Counted from the first letter of the stretch, positions 20,117-32,566 are shown. The stretch is DNA of 64,000 bases from Chrysogorgia sp. JL179-B06 (GCA_035772405.1 JAYKKM010000144.1:2204501-2268500), one strand, 5' to 3'. The notes: generated by a model from the letters alone, not told the origin. Made by a program: numbers and translations.

Positions 20117-23100
20117 ATGGCGGATAACAATACACCGAAAAAGCCAGCGAAGCGTAATACGAGTAGCTCTGTGAACGATTTATGTAGAATATGTAAATGT
20201 AATTTAAAGATTGAATTTGGAGCGGGTAGAGTTTCTTTCGAGAATCTTTTCAAGGCGTCGGGAAGAAAAGAGAGTAAAGGTTTAATACTTTCACAAGCAT
20301 GTGAAATCGTCGGCTTGCCAGTACAAAAATCGCCGCTTCTTTCGGAAAGAATATGCCGCCCTTGTGGACGGAAAATAAGAAACGTCCATGAAAACTTCAC
20401 TTTCTTGAAAGATAAGTTGGATAATTCAGAATCTGAATCTACTAAAAATCGAAGCCGTGTGCGTCAAAAGCGACAACTTCCTACAACAGTGACGCCTGAA
20501 AGACAATGCCATCGACAAGGCCGAACAAGTTACAATGTAAAGCAATCAGTTGTGGAGAAGACAGTTGTGAGTGAAAAGGAAAAATGTTCTCCAAGGAAGG
20601 GATTATTTGCTGATGAGGGAAATAGTGATGATACTGATGCACAAGTTCAACTGATAACGGACGATGAAGTACACAATCTAATGAACATTGATACAATTAT
20701 TCCGAACGAGAAAGAAAGCCAAGTTCGTGTGTTGATTAGCTATCCAAATTCAAGAATTGTTGTGAAGGAATCGTTTAATAAACTAACCTCTTCCCTTATA
20801 AAAAATATTGCTCTTAAAAACTGGAGTACCGTTGCGAATATAGTGTTTAAGCATACCGATATCCGGGAGCACCTACCTAAAGTTTTGAACAGGGAAGTCG
20901 GCGCAGAATTTCGTTCGTTCAGTTCTGACAGCATTTTAAGCGGGTCCTCACCAGATGAATTAGCTGCATTCGGCAATAAAATCCTTGTTCACGAGGTTAA
21001 TGTTAAATGCCCACTGTTGTCAGCAACTATGAGTGGAGCCTGTGGCGCATCACCTCAAAAACCGTACATCTTCTCAAAACCGTGTGGACCGTGCCTTGAA
21101 TGCTATGGCTCTTACTACGTCCGCTTTAGCAAGATCTATGAATGCAACGTTATCTGCTTATACTTACAGAATCTCGCTAATATTATTTAAAAGTGGTGCA
21201 AGTTACTATGACAGAGTCCGGCTGAACCGTCTTGGTATCTGCATGTCCCCTGAAAGTGTGGTAAATCTCCAAAAAAAGATGGGCATGTCAACAGACACCA
21301 AGGTATTATCATGGAAAAAGAATGTGGAGGAAAACCTTAAAGCTCAGAATTTTATCAAGGAAGTGGAAACTATTCAAACCCATCGAGAGGAAGATGACAT
21401 GATTTTGGATGAAGTTACATTCGACTTGAGTGAGAAAGCTGTGCAAGAGTATCCCACATTTAGCAAACCAACACATGAGTATTGTGTCCAGCTGGCAAAA
21501 AATTCAATGCACCAACTTAACCATGGTTGCATTAATGAAGCTATTTTGGAAGATGTGATGCATTTGCTGCAAAGTCAGAAACTTCCACTTTACAAGTAAG
21601 CATAATGTGTGATGTCAATTTCTAACCTAAATTATTCATAAATGATGTAATTACCTAGTACAGACCCTGGATTAATAGCAGCATAGTGTTTGCTGATCGG
21701 GCATAGTTATATAAGTATATAGAGTATAAGATCAGTCACCATAGTACTGTATTGTAGCTACAGTTCTATCAGCAGATTATGTAAGACAAATGATTCTGTC
21801 TACCAAAATTTAATACAATTGTACTTTTCCCTCATAGATTAGTTGGTGATAACATTGACTATCACATTCAAGCTAGATACCAGTCCACTGACCACACAAA
21901 CCAGTCAATTCATTGGACCCAACAGTATGCTTGTATTGAACCGAATTGATATTTCTTCATTCGACAACTCCATGATGCTAAGAGACATACAGCTATCAAA
22001 TGTGCTGCCCAGCAATGCTGTACTGAAAAGTTTCAAATGGAATTGTTCAATCTTGGTTAGCAGAGTCATCAGCAAATATCTTGATAGTTTCAAGGACATG
22101 CAAGACTGTGTAGTGCGACATATCTCCCATAAATATTCAGAAGGAATGTCACAGAAATCAGACATTGTAAGTCATCACACTACATAAAAATAAAATAATG
22201 GAAGGGTTTTGAATAGCAATAGGAACAGTGGTTAAACTCGATATTTCCTAGGAGCATGTGATACTGATATATCCGACTTGAAGTCCTGATATTCAAAGGG
22301 AAGAATATATCAGTGTCCCACATCTCCGAATTTATCAATTTGTGGTGGACCCATTCCATTTTTCGTCCAGTGACATGTTTTGTCTTTATATGCTACTACA
22401 GTATTCTATATTCATTATTTCTTTCTCGTGTAATATTAACCCAAAATAATAACTGTTAAAAACGTCCTGATACGATGCAAAGTTGTAGAAGCTTGTTTTC
22501 CTGACACATTTTCTGTTACTTGACTTCATCTTATTGTTATATAGTCAAAGTGACATTTACGTGTCGGTGATCAAGTCTACATTAAATTTTAAAAAATCCC
22601 AAGATGAAGAAAGAGTTATGTTATGGATGATATTTGCCCGAAGCATTTCTGTGAAAATAAATGTATTTTTAATCATTTTTAGTGTTGTCTTGGGCCTCAG
22701 TTTAATAATCCCAATATCGCAGGAGAAATGGCCCAGCTTATCATAACCAACCAACAAAAGCATGCACCATCTAATATGGTAAATGATGCACCATATATTC
22801 TCATGGAGGTACCAATGCATGGCGATCAGTTATTTGAAGAGCGCTGTAGAAATGTTCAATGGACATTTCAGGATGGAACAAGTAAATATGATCGACTAGA
22901 AGGCATTACAACTGAAGCAGCTGACTGGCATGCAAAAGTAAACTTGTACAATGTATGTCTTTTAGAAGATAAGTTTGAACCCATTCACACCAAACCTACA
23001 GGAGCTGGGGGCATACAGTACATTGACCAGTAAAATAGCCTGGTGTCAAACAGTGTTTATGTTTGAAGACACACAATGTACTTTTTACTACAAATACATT

Positions 23101-24937
23101 ATATTTCTTAATCCATGACAATGTGTTAGCAAAATATAAGCATCTATGATTATTAGTTTTGAAAACATCATAATACATTACCACTATTTGTATGGTATAC
23201 TGCCTACCAGGTAACACCCATGAATGTAATTTTCATGTTTTTTTAATAGATTGAATTTGACATATTTGTCAGTGAATCATCTGCAGCACAGATAGGAACA
23301 GGTAGAGCAACAATGAATCGAACTGGAAAGACAAGGGCTGCTCAAGGTGTAGACAAACATTATAACGAGTACAAGGACTTTCACCAGGCTGAAATTGAGG
23401 CACATATATGTGCATCATTCATGGATATGATAAGTTTAAAACAAATGAAGGGTAGGTGATATTTTATTTTTTGAACGTTTGATAGAGTGCTTTAACCTAT
23501 AAAAGTGATAAGAAGGGAAATAATATGTACACTGTACTATAGTATTTTATGTAATCTGACAGATAAACCAGACATGACAATACCAACGTCAGATGTTGGA
23601 AAGGACAATAGAGGAAGATGGTTTTTGGAATTGTGCCAAAAATACATTGACAAATATATTGGAGGAGAAGAAATTAGTGGCATGGTTGAAAAAGTTGGTG
23701 AGCTAAATGCAAAATCTCATGGTCCTTTTTTCTGTCGTTTTGAAGGATGTCAGTATAACAGTGCCTTCCACTCTACAAGAGTCAAGTAAGAATCTGCCCC
23801 AACACTCTGAAATTTGAAAAGTGTTAAAAAATTACTAGCCATCATCCTTTTGTTGGTTTTTAACAAACTTAGTATTTACCTTGTATTGCTCATCAGTGCG
23901 GACAATGAACCCGATTAGTATATGACCCATATGCCAGTCTATAAGTCACATAATTATATAATTATGTTAGTCACATAATTATATAATTATGTTAACTTCA
24001 ATGTTATTTTGCAGAAATATTTATAGTATTTTTTCGCAGACATGAAATTGAGCGTCACAATTTGAAAGTAGAGCTGAGTCGCACAGCTGAGCAAGATTCA
24101 TTTGGCTACTATTATTGTAGAGCAAGGATTGGTATATAGCACTAAAACAACACGGAATAGGTAGGTACATATTTTCTTAACCAACTTTTAAATACAAAAT
24201 TTTGTACACTACATATGTGCATGTATGGACTACTGTATTTTCGATATTGGTTTTATCAGGCATGAAAAATCGAAGCACCCAACATTCGTGGCACAAGACC
24301 AAGTACCTGTGCAAAACATGAAGGAGGACACAGAGGATTATATCTTCAACTATCACAGGAGCAAATTAACATTTGGTTTGCTGTTATTTGAATTTGAAGA
24401 TGCTGTCAAGGAAGGAGATGGTGACAGACTATTAAATGTTTATAAATTTGCCTTACTATTTTACAAATGTTACGGTCATCATAAATATGCTTATGTAATA
24501 TTTTTGTATCTGGTAAAGGTCGAGGCAGCCATATCAGAGATGCAGGCTGCATCACTTAAATATAATAGATTTTATAGCAGATCAGGTGGAAAAGGATGTA
24601 ACATTTCATTAGATCTGAAGATGGAACAGTTGAATAAGTTATTAAAAACATTGTGGAGAGGCTTAGGTGGGCAAATGCGATTAAAAGTCTAGAATGCATT
24701 ATAGAATCAATAGACAAAGACTGTGTTCTTGATGGCCGAAGAGGGTACCGTTCAAAAGGCAAAAGGGAAGATACTGTAAAGAAAATTGTGAATGATCTCA
24801 TGGAGAAACGAACATTCAATTACACTCCAAGAAGGAATGGATACCCATCATTTCCTCAATTTCCAGCACATCTCCTACAGTCATTAGATTTCAGAGATTT
24901 GCATTCATGGATGAAAGGTCATCTAGAGCAATGGTAG
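20117..24937 (+). pseudogene. Academ/DUF6589-like transposase, about seven exons, frame-broken
   Basis: Likely transposase. Exon 1 (20117-21595) opens with a ZAD-like zinc module, LCRICKCNL ... ERICRPCGRKIRN. It later has CPLLSATMSGACG and, after a frame switch at about 21040-21090, RVRLNRLGICMSPESVVNLQ. Exon 2 (21838-22166, donor gtaag) encodes VGDNIDYHIQARYQSTDHTN, a motif I associate with DUF6589 proteins. Further exons are about 22697-23030, 23251-23454, 23563-23785, 24040-24160 and 24260-24937. They include a zinc-finger-like CRFEGCQ..FHSTRVKHEIERH, an acidic FEFEDAVKEGDGDRLL block and a conserved tail. A second frame switch lies near 24655, and an in-frame stop lies in the sixth exon. 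DDE residues were not assigned with confidence. The domain order matches transposon-encoded proteins common in cnidarian genomes. Confidence 0.75.
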
Positions 24938-25174
24938 GCAATTTATGAAAAATAATATGTAAATAATCTATTTTATCTATTATATTACAAACAGTAATCT
25001 GAAGCAGGCATTTAACATTCATCAGTATCTAAACTATTACTTGAGTCTGATTCGTCTAAATCATAGTTGTGCTGTTCAGACATATCAGGTATTGATTCCT
25101 GAACCTGAAAAAATGGGTCAACGTCTTGCATCATTTCCAAAATAGTATCTATCGCTGAAATGTCACCAAAAATT

Positions 25175-27128
25175 TCATGCAAAACTTCTAAAATCTAAAA
25201 TGATCACTTCATCTTCAAATGGAAGTTTGATGTTGCACCCATTATGTTGACAGGAACAGTTTCTTGCACAATTTGAACAACAATTGTGATGAACAGGTAA
25301 GGGTGCAATAGTTTTATCAAATGGCTTGTATGCTGCAACTCGAAAACAGCCTTCTGTTTTAACAAAGTTTTTGACATCCTCGTCACATTTGCTTAACTGA
25401 TTTCTATGGTAGCATATTACTATGTGGGATTGTGCACCATCTCTACCAGCTCGTCCAGCTTCCTGATGCTGCTCAATTAGAGAACGAGCAGGACCCCAAT
25501 TTATCATATATCTAATGTTGGGAAAATCAACACCCATACTCAAAGCTGAGCTTGCAACAATGATCCTCTGAATTCCATCTTGTTTCATTGATTGTTGAAT
25601 TCGTTCCTTACCATTCGACCATGACAATGGATGAAAAATGCCAACTACCAAACTTCTCAGGAGTATTTTTCTTAGACCTCCCATAAGCATATAAACCAAG
25701 TTTAAGAAGAAGATAATTTAAAACCACTGCAATATCTTTAAGTGAATTGCAAAATATTATGGTTTTTGGTATCTTTTCTGTTGAATTAACGATGACATTT
25801 TTAACCAATTCAACAAGCCAATCCAGCTGTTTGTGCATATCACTTTTTGAGCATTTTTGCACTGAGAATCTTAGGTTTTTCCTGTTGGGGCTAATGTTGA
25901 TAATATGTGGGGTTTTCATTATTAACTGTTCACATATTGTTTTCTGTGTCATACCATCAGCAGTCCCAGTTAGTGTAAGTACAGGAGTACCTATTGAAAC
26001 AAAATTTGAGAAATAAGAGCAAATCAAAATTTAATTTGTTTTGTATTTATCTGTTTGTAACTAATTTATATAAAACAGCTTTTCCAAAATATAATAAAAG
26101 CAGTACTTCAGAATTAGCCATTACATAGCTAACACAATTCTTACAACCACGGTTACAACTGAGAAATTATATAAGTATTGTTTGGTGAAACACTATGCAA
26201 TTTGCCAATGTACTGCATTAGCTTACTCACTCAGAAAATCTTTACGAAAAGTTAACTACATTATTATACGAATTTTGTGGATAAATACATTGTCATTGAT
26301 ATGTAAATTTTTAATTAAAACACAGCGGAAAGTGATGATTTGAGCTCTAATGTTGCAGCTAAACCTATAAAGTTCCAGAGCACGACAATCGATCAGAACA
26401 GATTTTTCGATGAAAAGGTACAAACTGCAGAAACAAGATTCTATGTGATAATTAATTGAACGGTGTTTACCTTCTCTGCAGAAAGAACGAAGGGTAGCCA
26501 ACTTTCCAAACGCACATCTAAATATATCGTCTGGTTTTCGTCTTGAATCCATACGTTTTTTCCTTAATACCAAAATAGAAGTATGAGTTCAAATTCTTAG
26601 ATAATCATCACATCATTCACACAAATATACTACGTTCTGGTATTATGTTCACCTTTGTCCAGTCCAAGTTTCTACTGTGTGTGCTTCATCCACCACAATG
26701 CAACAGACTCGCTTATGAAGCTCTGATTGACGATCGAGAAGGAGATCTTGAAATTTCGTCGTTAACACGTTTTCTGCTGAACTAAACAGTACTTTAAAAT
26801 CGCATCTTTCCAGATCTTCATGTTGTAAAAATTCCACGTCGTCTGCAGGGTAACCAGAAGAATGTAAAGCAGTTATCTGGTCATCAATAATGCTTGATAT
26901 ATGGGCAATGACGAGAACAACCGAACAACCATTCATTTCGTTATCTTTCACACGTGAATATGCTTGGAAAATTCTACTTTTTCCAAAACCTGTGGGTAAA
27001 ATGGCGAGGACATCTTCACCAAGTAAGAGTTTTTCTACAGCTTGTTCTTGCTCTTTCTTAAGATAAGGATCGATTGCCCAAATTTTGGATACTAGATCTT
27101 TGTCATTTCCCTGCACAAGAGACGCCAT
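25175..27128 (-). pseudogene. RecQ-like SF2 helicase of the transposon, three exons, frame-broken
   Basis: Exon 1 (27128-26653) starts MASLVQG just inside the right TIR and has motif I LPTGFGKSR and motif II CIVVDEAH followed by W, as in RecQ. Exon 2 (26562-26471) encodes KPDDIFRCAFGKLATLRSFC. Exon 3 (25990-25175) has motif III LTGTAD, the helicase C domain with SALSMGVDFPNIRYMINWG, and motif VI QEAGRAGRDG. A Cys-rich tail (CCSNCARNCSCQHNGC) ends the protein; it is reminiscent of zinc binding. Splice sites GT/AG fit at each junction. A frame break at about 25640-25690 lies between motifs III and V, so this copy is inactive. Such helicases presumably unwind transposon DNA during transposition. 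Confidence 0.88.
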
Positions 27129-27212
27129 TTTCCAACTACTCAAAATACTTCCGGTAAAATAAATTTGCAAATAAGCCAATAGGATTCTACGGCCTCTCAC
27201 GGCCGCAAAACA

Positions 27213-27312
27213 TGAAAAATACCCGGGCATTACGGCAGGCTCTCCCTCTCGTCTCGTCCCCTCCCGTTTTTCTTCGCCTCCCCCAAACCCAGAGAGCCTG
27301 CCACGCAGGCTA
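27213..27312 (-). repeat. right terminal inverted repeat of the helicase transposon
   Basis: Inverted copy of 19906-20005, ending ..CCACGCAGGCTA at 27312, followed by the target copy AAATAAGAC (27313-27321). The helicase start codon lies about 85 bp inside. The repeat may therefore also act as its promoter. Confidence 0.92.
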
Positions 27313-27321
27313 AAATAAGAC

Positions 27322-28167
27322 CGGTTCCAGTGTTTACACGGTACCGTGGAGGTTTGGAACTGGGCAGGTAAAAAACTAGACCTGCTTTTTTAGTTCTCGA
27401 ATTCGTCAGGTTGAGTCCCATGTAAACGGAAAGGCGCAACCGTGAAAATTTCGGTAGGGTTTCGAATTCGTCCGGACCCGTGTAAACTCATGGCGCTTAT
27501 TGAGACAGATAATGAAGTAATTGAAGGATTAAAACTTCGAATGAAAATGTGAACACACGGAAGAAAACGACGTATCGAATAGTTTGCCAACCTGCATGTT
27601 AATATAAATAAACAATCAATGCAAAAGGTTCCGCATAAAACTAAGGTTTAATTTCAATACACGAATGAAATTAAACCTCAATTTTACTCGGCCCCACGCG
27701 ATCACCGATACATGGTTAATGTGAAATGTTTCAATGCAAACGTTTTCCGTAAAGATTTCTACACTATAGTTTTTCTTCAAAAATGAAAATTTATTAATAA
27801 ATATATGGCAAACATTAGCGTATAGGTAAACTATAACATTCTTGACGAAACGATGCAGTTATGTTATTTATGTCCAGTAAAAAATTGCAAAAACTACAAC
27901 CTGCAGGGGTTACTAAAACCTCAAACGCAGAGCAACGAATATAAAAATAACTGAATGAGGTTTAGTAACGTTTCGTTAGTTACTGCATACGTGCTACATC
28001 TTCAGAGCGAGTAATATTACGAGAATAATAAATTTAGTAATAAAATTTTAAAAATTAGAAATCTACTTAATTTTACAATAGTGTAGATTTGCCAGCTGTC
28101 TGGAAATTACTAACCATGTATAACAATGATTAATAGTGTGTCTCTAATATTAAAATGTTAATCCTAC
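27322..28167. other. ABCC intron, no gene recognised
   Basis: No domain, RNA gene or repeat end is evident beyond the target copy of the transposon. The ABCC donor site (minus-strand gtagg) closes this gap at 28167. Confidence 0.5.
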
Positions 28168-28781
28168 CTGTAAACATCATCTGTAAATTCTCTCTGTCTG
28201 TTATGCACACGAATAGTTCTAACTCCTTCCATAGTTGTGGAAAAATGAGAATACAATGGACTAGCAGCTATTGACATCAAACGTTTGAGATCCATGGCAG
28301 AGTGAAGATAAAATCTGGAGACAAAATACAGTCCAACAACAGATACAAGAGTGAGGGGAATTAAAATGATATTTGCGATGGGCGCCAAAACAAGGCTTGC
28401 AAACGTTGGTGAAATATTTTGGCAAAAGTTAATAACATAATTTGGTAGTAGCTCGTCCAAGTTGTTGATGTCTTGAGAAAAGCGGTTCATTATGCGACCA
28501 ACTGGATTTGTGACAAAGAATGATGTAGGAGCTCTTTTAAGACAGGCAACCATCTTTTTATGAGTAGCGTAGGCAGCATTTATCAACACGAGGATAACAC
28601 CCAAAGTTCCAAAGACAGTGAGAAATAATGCAAATGTCATCAGTACTGAATATGTTATTAATGTTTGATGAAATCCTTCTTGTTCAAACAACTTTGGAAG
28701 ATTTGAGACAATAGAAAGATTTACTATCATATTCAATGCTAAACCAATCAATAAAAAAGGTATTAAAATAGAATACAACAA
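28168..28781 (-). CDS. ABCC4-like transporter exon: first half of TMD2
   Basis: This exon encodes several membrane helices (LIPFLLIGLALNMIV, VLMTFALFLTVFGTLGVILVLI) and the conserved ABCC intracellular loop. The loop reads APTSFFVTNPVGRIMNRFSQDINNLDELLP, the equivalent of human ABCC4 '[26 protein letters not shown]', and is followed by SPLYSHFSTTMEGVRTIRVHNRQREF. The 3' end is a GT donor after DDVYR at 28168. The 5' boundary is unclear because no good AG acceptor is visible just upstream of 28781. The next ABCC residues before NBD2 (a SRW..RLD-like helix) are not found nearby and should be in a separate exon. Confidence 0.88.
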
Positions 28782-29694
28782 ATTAGATAGAAAGTAACAA
28801 ATGCTGTTTTGGATAATTTCATTTACAAGCTAAATTTACCAGACAAAAATAAGTGTTTGTGCAACCGGTGTCACGGACAGAATATATTAGCGGATATAAG
28901 TGTCACTTTAATAGAATATCGCGGTACTGCCGTCGTTTTTTGAAAGTCAAACATAAAAGCAGATATTTTTGAGAAAAAGACGTATTTCCTTTCCAAACAC
29001 AAAGCGAGCATCCATCGCAAAATTTCTTTGTGTCCTTCTCTTACTTTCTCTCCACTCATATCTCTCCACTCATGTCTGAGCACATGAGCACGACATTCCT
29101 TTATCTTTGTCTCACAAGAAATCATTAATATCATTAAAGGCCGGCTATTGAGAACAAAACTCATCGAATGTGTTGTATAAAGTTTGCGTAATAATTTTGT
29201 AAACAATGTTCGGCTAAACTGTTTACAACAAGTATCGAAGTAGACGAGTCGACAGATATGGACCAGAAAATATGCTACACGAAAAATGAGGACAACTATT
29301 GACATTTTTCTGACTAACAATTCCTATGAAACGTTTAATGTCGACGTGGGGCTCATTGTGATAGGATCTTTACAGGAAAAGGAATGTTGTGTTCATACAC
29401 GCTGAATTTAGTATGGAGTAAGAAAGTGAAAGGACAAACAAAATATCTAGTGCGAAAGAGAATTGAACTTTTTCATATTTATTTAATCAATCGAGCATTT
29501 GGTGGGCGGACATTATCCACATCGCTACTGATGTTACATCCGTTATTCTTTACTATCTGTGCCGCTTTTTCATAAAAATGAAATGAAGAAATAATAAAGA
29601 ATAACTTTGAAGTTATTTTGTTCGCAAATTTCGTCGAAAATTCATTTCGATAATAAAATCCGTTCTGTTGAGGATATTTTTAACCAAAAAATCG
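28782..29694. other. ABCC intron, no gene recognised
   Basis: A minus-strand open stretch of 149 codons at 28871-29320 has no homology I recognise and no supporting splice context, so I do not call it a gene. Confidence 0.5.
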
Positions 29695-30183
29695 AGAGTT
29701 GAAAGAACTCCATTGACTACCTATTACTGAAAGAATTGATTTAAAAATGTTATTGTTAACTTTTAAGGCCATCAACAAGATAGCACCGTTCTATTTAAAG
29801 GAACTTTTAATTCCATATCAAACTACTAGATCACTACGTTTCTCAAATAAACAACTTTTAATTGTACCTATATATAATATGAAATCCTATGGCCTACTAT
29901 AGCTTTTTCAGTTACTGTACCTATACTGTGGAACAGTCTTGCAGAAGACGTTAGATGTACTACATCACTAAGTATTTTTAAGACTAAAATTAAGACATTC
30001 CTTTTAATCGAGCATTCATTAAATCTTAATCATGAGTCAGTCTAATTATGTATTTATTATGAAAGTCATTCTTATTTTATATCTTCATTTTTATTTTATA
30101 TCTTATAATTATGTAATTCATTCTTCACTATGTAAAGCACTATTGGATATTTATAGAAATAACGCTATATAAATGAATATATT
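29695..30183 (+). pseudogene. Rex1/CR1-like LINE 3' remnant
   Basis: Decayed RT C-terminus. Readable blocks across frames are LPITERIDLKMLLLTFKAINK, APFYLKELLIPY, RSLRFSNKQLL and a SVTVPILWNSLAEDV-like block followed by TTSLSIFKTKIKTFLL. The sequence ends gctatataaatgaatatatt and then (ATT)n, typical of the 3' end of Rex1-type LINEs. It is strongly 5'-truncated and carries stops. Confidence 0.65.
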
Positions 30184-30196
30184 ATTATTATTATTA

Positions 30197-30229
<33 letters not shown>

Positions 30230-30239
30230 TTATTATAAC
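30179..30239. repeat. (ATT)n/(TAG)n microsatellite
   Basis: A simple tract of ATT units followed by TAG units and again ATT, directly after the LINE remnant. It most likely grew from the LINE's 3' tail. Confidence 0.85.
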
Positions 30240-30451
30240 AAAGGATCGAGTAAGATCTCATTCTAGTGAACAGCGAGTGCCTTGGCATGTGTTGTTCCAA
30301 TGGCAGACCTCAGACTGTGTTGATCTACAACCACGGTGTAAGAAAAGATGAGTACATTTCAAAATCAAAAGCCAATTTATAAAAAAGCATACTTTGCAAA
30401 AGTATCAACACTAGTGTTACATTCCTTTTGTATGATTGTCAATAATCTTAC

Positions 30452-31837
30452 CTTGACCAGCTACATAAACTAAAACCACCAATAACAAAAAGCATGGTGA
30501 TGCTCCGTTAACGAAATACTCCCAGTAAACCTTAATTGAAACGTTTCCAATAACGCGATCTTCTTTCATTTCTCGCAACATTTCACCCTGTATTGTCCCA
30601 CTTTGTTCTACTTCTTCACACTCATTATCCGGATGTGTCCCTGATAGTTCCTCACCAAACGTCACATTGCGTTGATCTTCACCACTTTCTATTTCAGAAA
30701 ATTTGTCTTTAATTTCATCAAATTTTCCTTGAGCAACTATCACGCCTCCTTTAAGCTTCACAACATGGTCAGCTTCTTCTAAGTAACGAATCGTTCTCGT
30801 TGTCAGAAGAACAATCCTATCATTTAACAGTCCTCGTATACAATTCCGAAAGATGTTTTCAGCAACTTTGGTATCCAGAGAACTCAATGGATCATCCAGA
30901 AGATAAATATCGGCTTTAGAATACACTGCACGTGCTAAGGCGATACGAGCCCGCTGACCACCACTGACGGTCGCACCGTTTTCTCCAACACGTGATAAGT
31001 CACCTTGTGGGAAAATCTTAAAATCCTTTTCTAACTGACAAGCCTTCACTGTTTCCAAATACCACTCTTGGTTGTAAGGTAAACCAAACAAAATATTTTC
31101 ACGAATTGTTGATGGAAATATCCAAGGCATATCGGAAACGTAAGCCAGATTTCCAGAAAATTCAACAATTCCGTTTGTTAACAATAATTCACCACCCAAA
31201 ACGTATGCTAAAAGTGATGATTTACCGCTACCCACGGGACCTGCGATAAGTACCAGTCCCCACCGTGATAAGTTGAGGGTAACATAATTTAACAATGGCA
31301 GGTTCTTGAAGTTTACTCCGTCAGAAGTAGTGAGTGAAGAAGGATGTTTACACGCGACGTCACAGAAATTGAGATAAGGAATTTCTAGAAAGCTTTTTTC
31401 GTTATTTGTTTCAACTTGCTCAGGTGTAAGTTGATCAGTTGACTCACGACTGGATTTTAGGTTATCAGCTCGGTCAGGTTTATTGTCAAAACTGTCAAAT
31501 TGCTCGCTCATTCTTATGAAAATATCGTTTGCCATGAGATTTCTCACAAACACCAATCAACTGATGATTTCTGTCCAAGAATTCTTGAATGCGTTGCAGT
31601 GATGCATAAACATTTGTGGCGAGAGTAATTGCGTTTGGTATAATCGAACAAACTCCACTTGATATTTCCATAATCAAGAGAATAATAGTAAATACGGTTT
31701 GATATGAAAGTTTTTCACCAGCCGTGAAAACCAGGCAGATGATTGTGATGAAAGCGCCAAGTTGTGGTCCAGTAGAATAAAGTGAATAACTAATCAACAT
31801 GATGAACAAACGCTTTGCTTTAAATTGTATCTCTTGC
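30452..31837 (-). CDS. ABCC4-like transporter exon: end of TMD1, NBD1, linker
   Basis: This exon follows an acceptor (cacag) at 31838-31839 and ends at a GT donor at 30451. It encodes QEIQFKAKRLF, two or more membrane helices and NBD1. Motifs are Walker A GPVGSGKSSLL, Q-loop SDMPWIFPST, signature VSGGQRARIALARAVY and Walker B ADIYLLDDPLSSLD. At the H-loop the usual His (VTHQL in ABCC4) is replaced in LLTTRTIRYL, so NBD1 looks catalytically degenerate. An acidic linker (FSEIESGEDQR..) and the first TMD2 helix (ASPCFLLLVVLVYVAGQ) follow. A one-base frame switch at about 31530-31550, in the poorly conserved linker before NBD1, needs either a micro-intron or is a true frameshift. Confidence 0.88.
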
Positions 31838-32000
31838 CTGTGAAAAGAGAGCGTATCGTTTATTAGAAAGATTAGCTACAACTGCCCAGTAATTAAGCAA
31901 AATCATTCTCTTCCGAGGGAGGACTGGGATAATTAAACAAACCCTGACTTAATTTAGTGCTGCAACATGGTTAAAAATCAATATAAATTTTAGCATTTAA

Positions 32001-32493
32001 TTGCCTATGAAACGAAAAAGTCAACTCTGTTTTTATGAATCACTTTGGTACTTCGTGATGTGCTGGATATTATGGTACTATCGGTTTCTCAATCACTGTA
32101 CGGGAAATAATTTTTATTCGTCTGGGACGAAGCAGCAGTCGTTATAAGAGTCGTCGATGATATCGATGTGTTTATTGTTGTGCTTGAATGCTTAGCTGGG
32201 GAAGAATTACTGATGTTTGAGTTAGAGTCAACTTTCGCCTCTGAAAGTGAGATCTGTAAATATTTTTTCATCTCTAGAATGTATGCCGACTCTTACGTGT
32301 GACGCCAAAGAGGTGATTTGATCGCGCGATGAGGTGGGATAAAACTGAGGTAATTTTTCTACTTTGCATAAAAAATAAAAAACTTTCCTAATTGTCGTGA
32401 TTGAAAAACCGATACCACTATAAGATTTAGTACATAAAGAAGTACCAAAATGGGTCATGAAATCAGAGTAGGAATTTTTCTTTCATAGGCATT
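32001..32493. mobile_element. MITE with TTAA target sites, copy 1
   Basis: The ends are inverted: TTGCCTATGAAACGAAAAA at the left and, in reverse complement, AATGCCTATGAAAGAAAAA at the right. TTAA flanks both sides (31997-32000 and 32494-32497). The same family, better preserved, sits at 36699-37172. TTAA targets point to piggyBac or Kolobok transposases acting in trans. No gene lies inside. Confidence 0.7.
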
Positions 32494-32566
32494 TTAAAAG
32501 AAGCTACGGCCTTAGCTGATTATTGTAATTTATACATGAAGTTTGTATTCCAAAACTCGGCTCTTA

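Larger units (their letters stand above)
19897..27321. mobile_element. AcademH-like DNA transposon with helicase, 7407 bp, 9 bp target duplication
   Basis: The element proper is 19906-27312. The perfect direct repeat AAATAAGAC flanks it at 19897-19905 and 27313-27321. Its ends are inverted repeats of about 100 bp beginning TAGTCTGCGTGGCAGGC (left) and, in reverse complement, TAGCCTGCGTGGCAGGC (right). Inside, a plus-strand multi-exon transposase gene (20117-24937) and a minus-strand three-exon RecQ-like helicase gene (27128-25175) converge with about 240 bp between their stops. A helicase gene together with a 9-10 bp duplication is, as I recall, the hallmark of the AcademH lineage of the Academ superfamily. 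Both genes carry frame breaks, so this copy is probably non-autonomous now. It lies in an ABCC intron. Confidence 0.85.

Noticed and set aside
20086..20976. Minus-strand ORFs opposite the transposase
   Set aside because: Shadow frames of the transposase exon without motifs of their own.
28871..29320. 149-codon minus-strand ORF between ABCC exons
   Set aside because: No recognisable motif and no fit to the ABCC protein at this position; likely chance.
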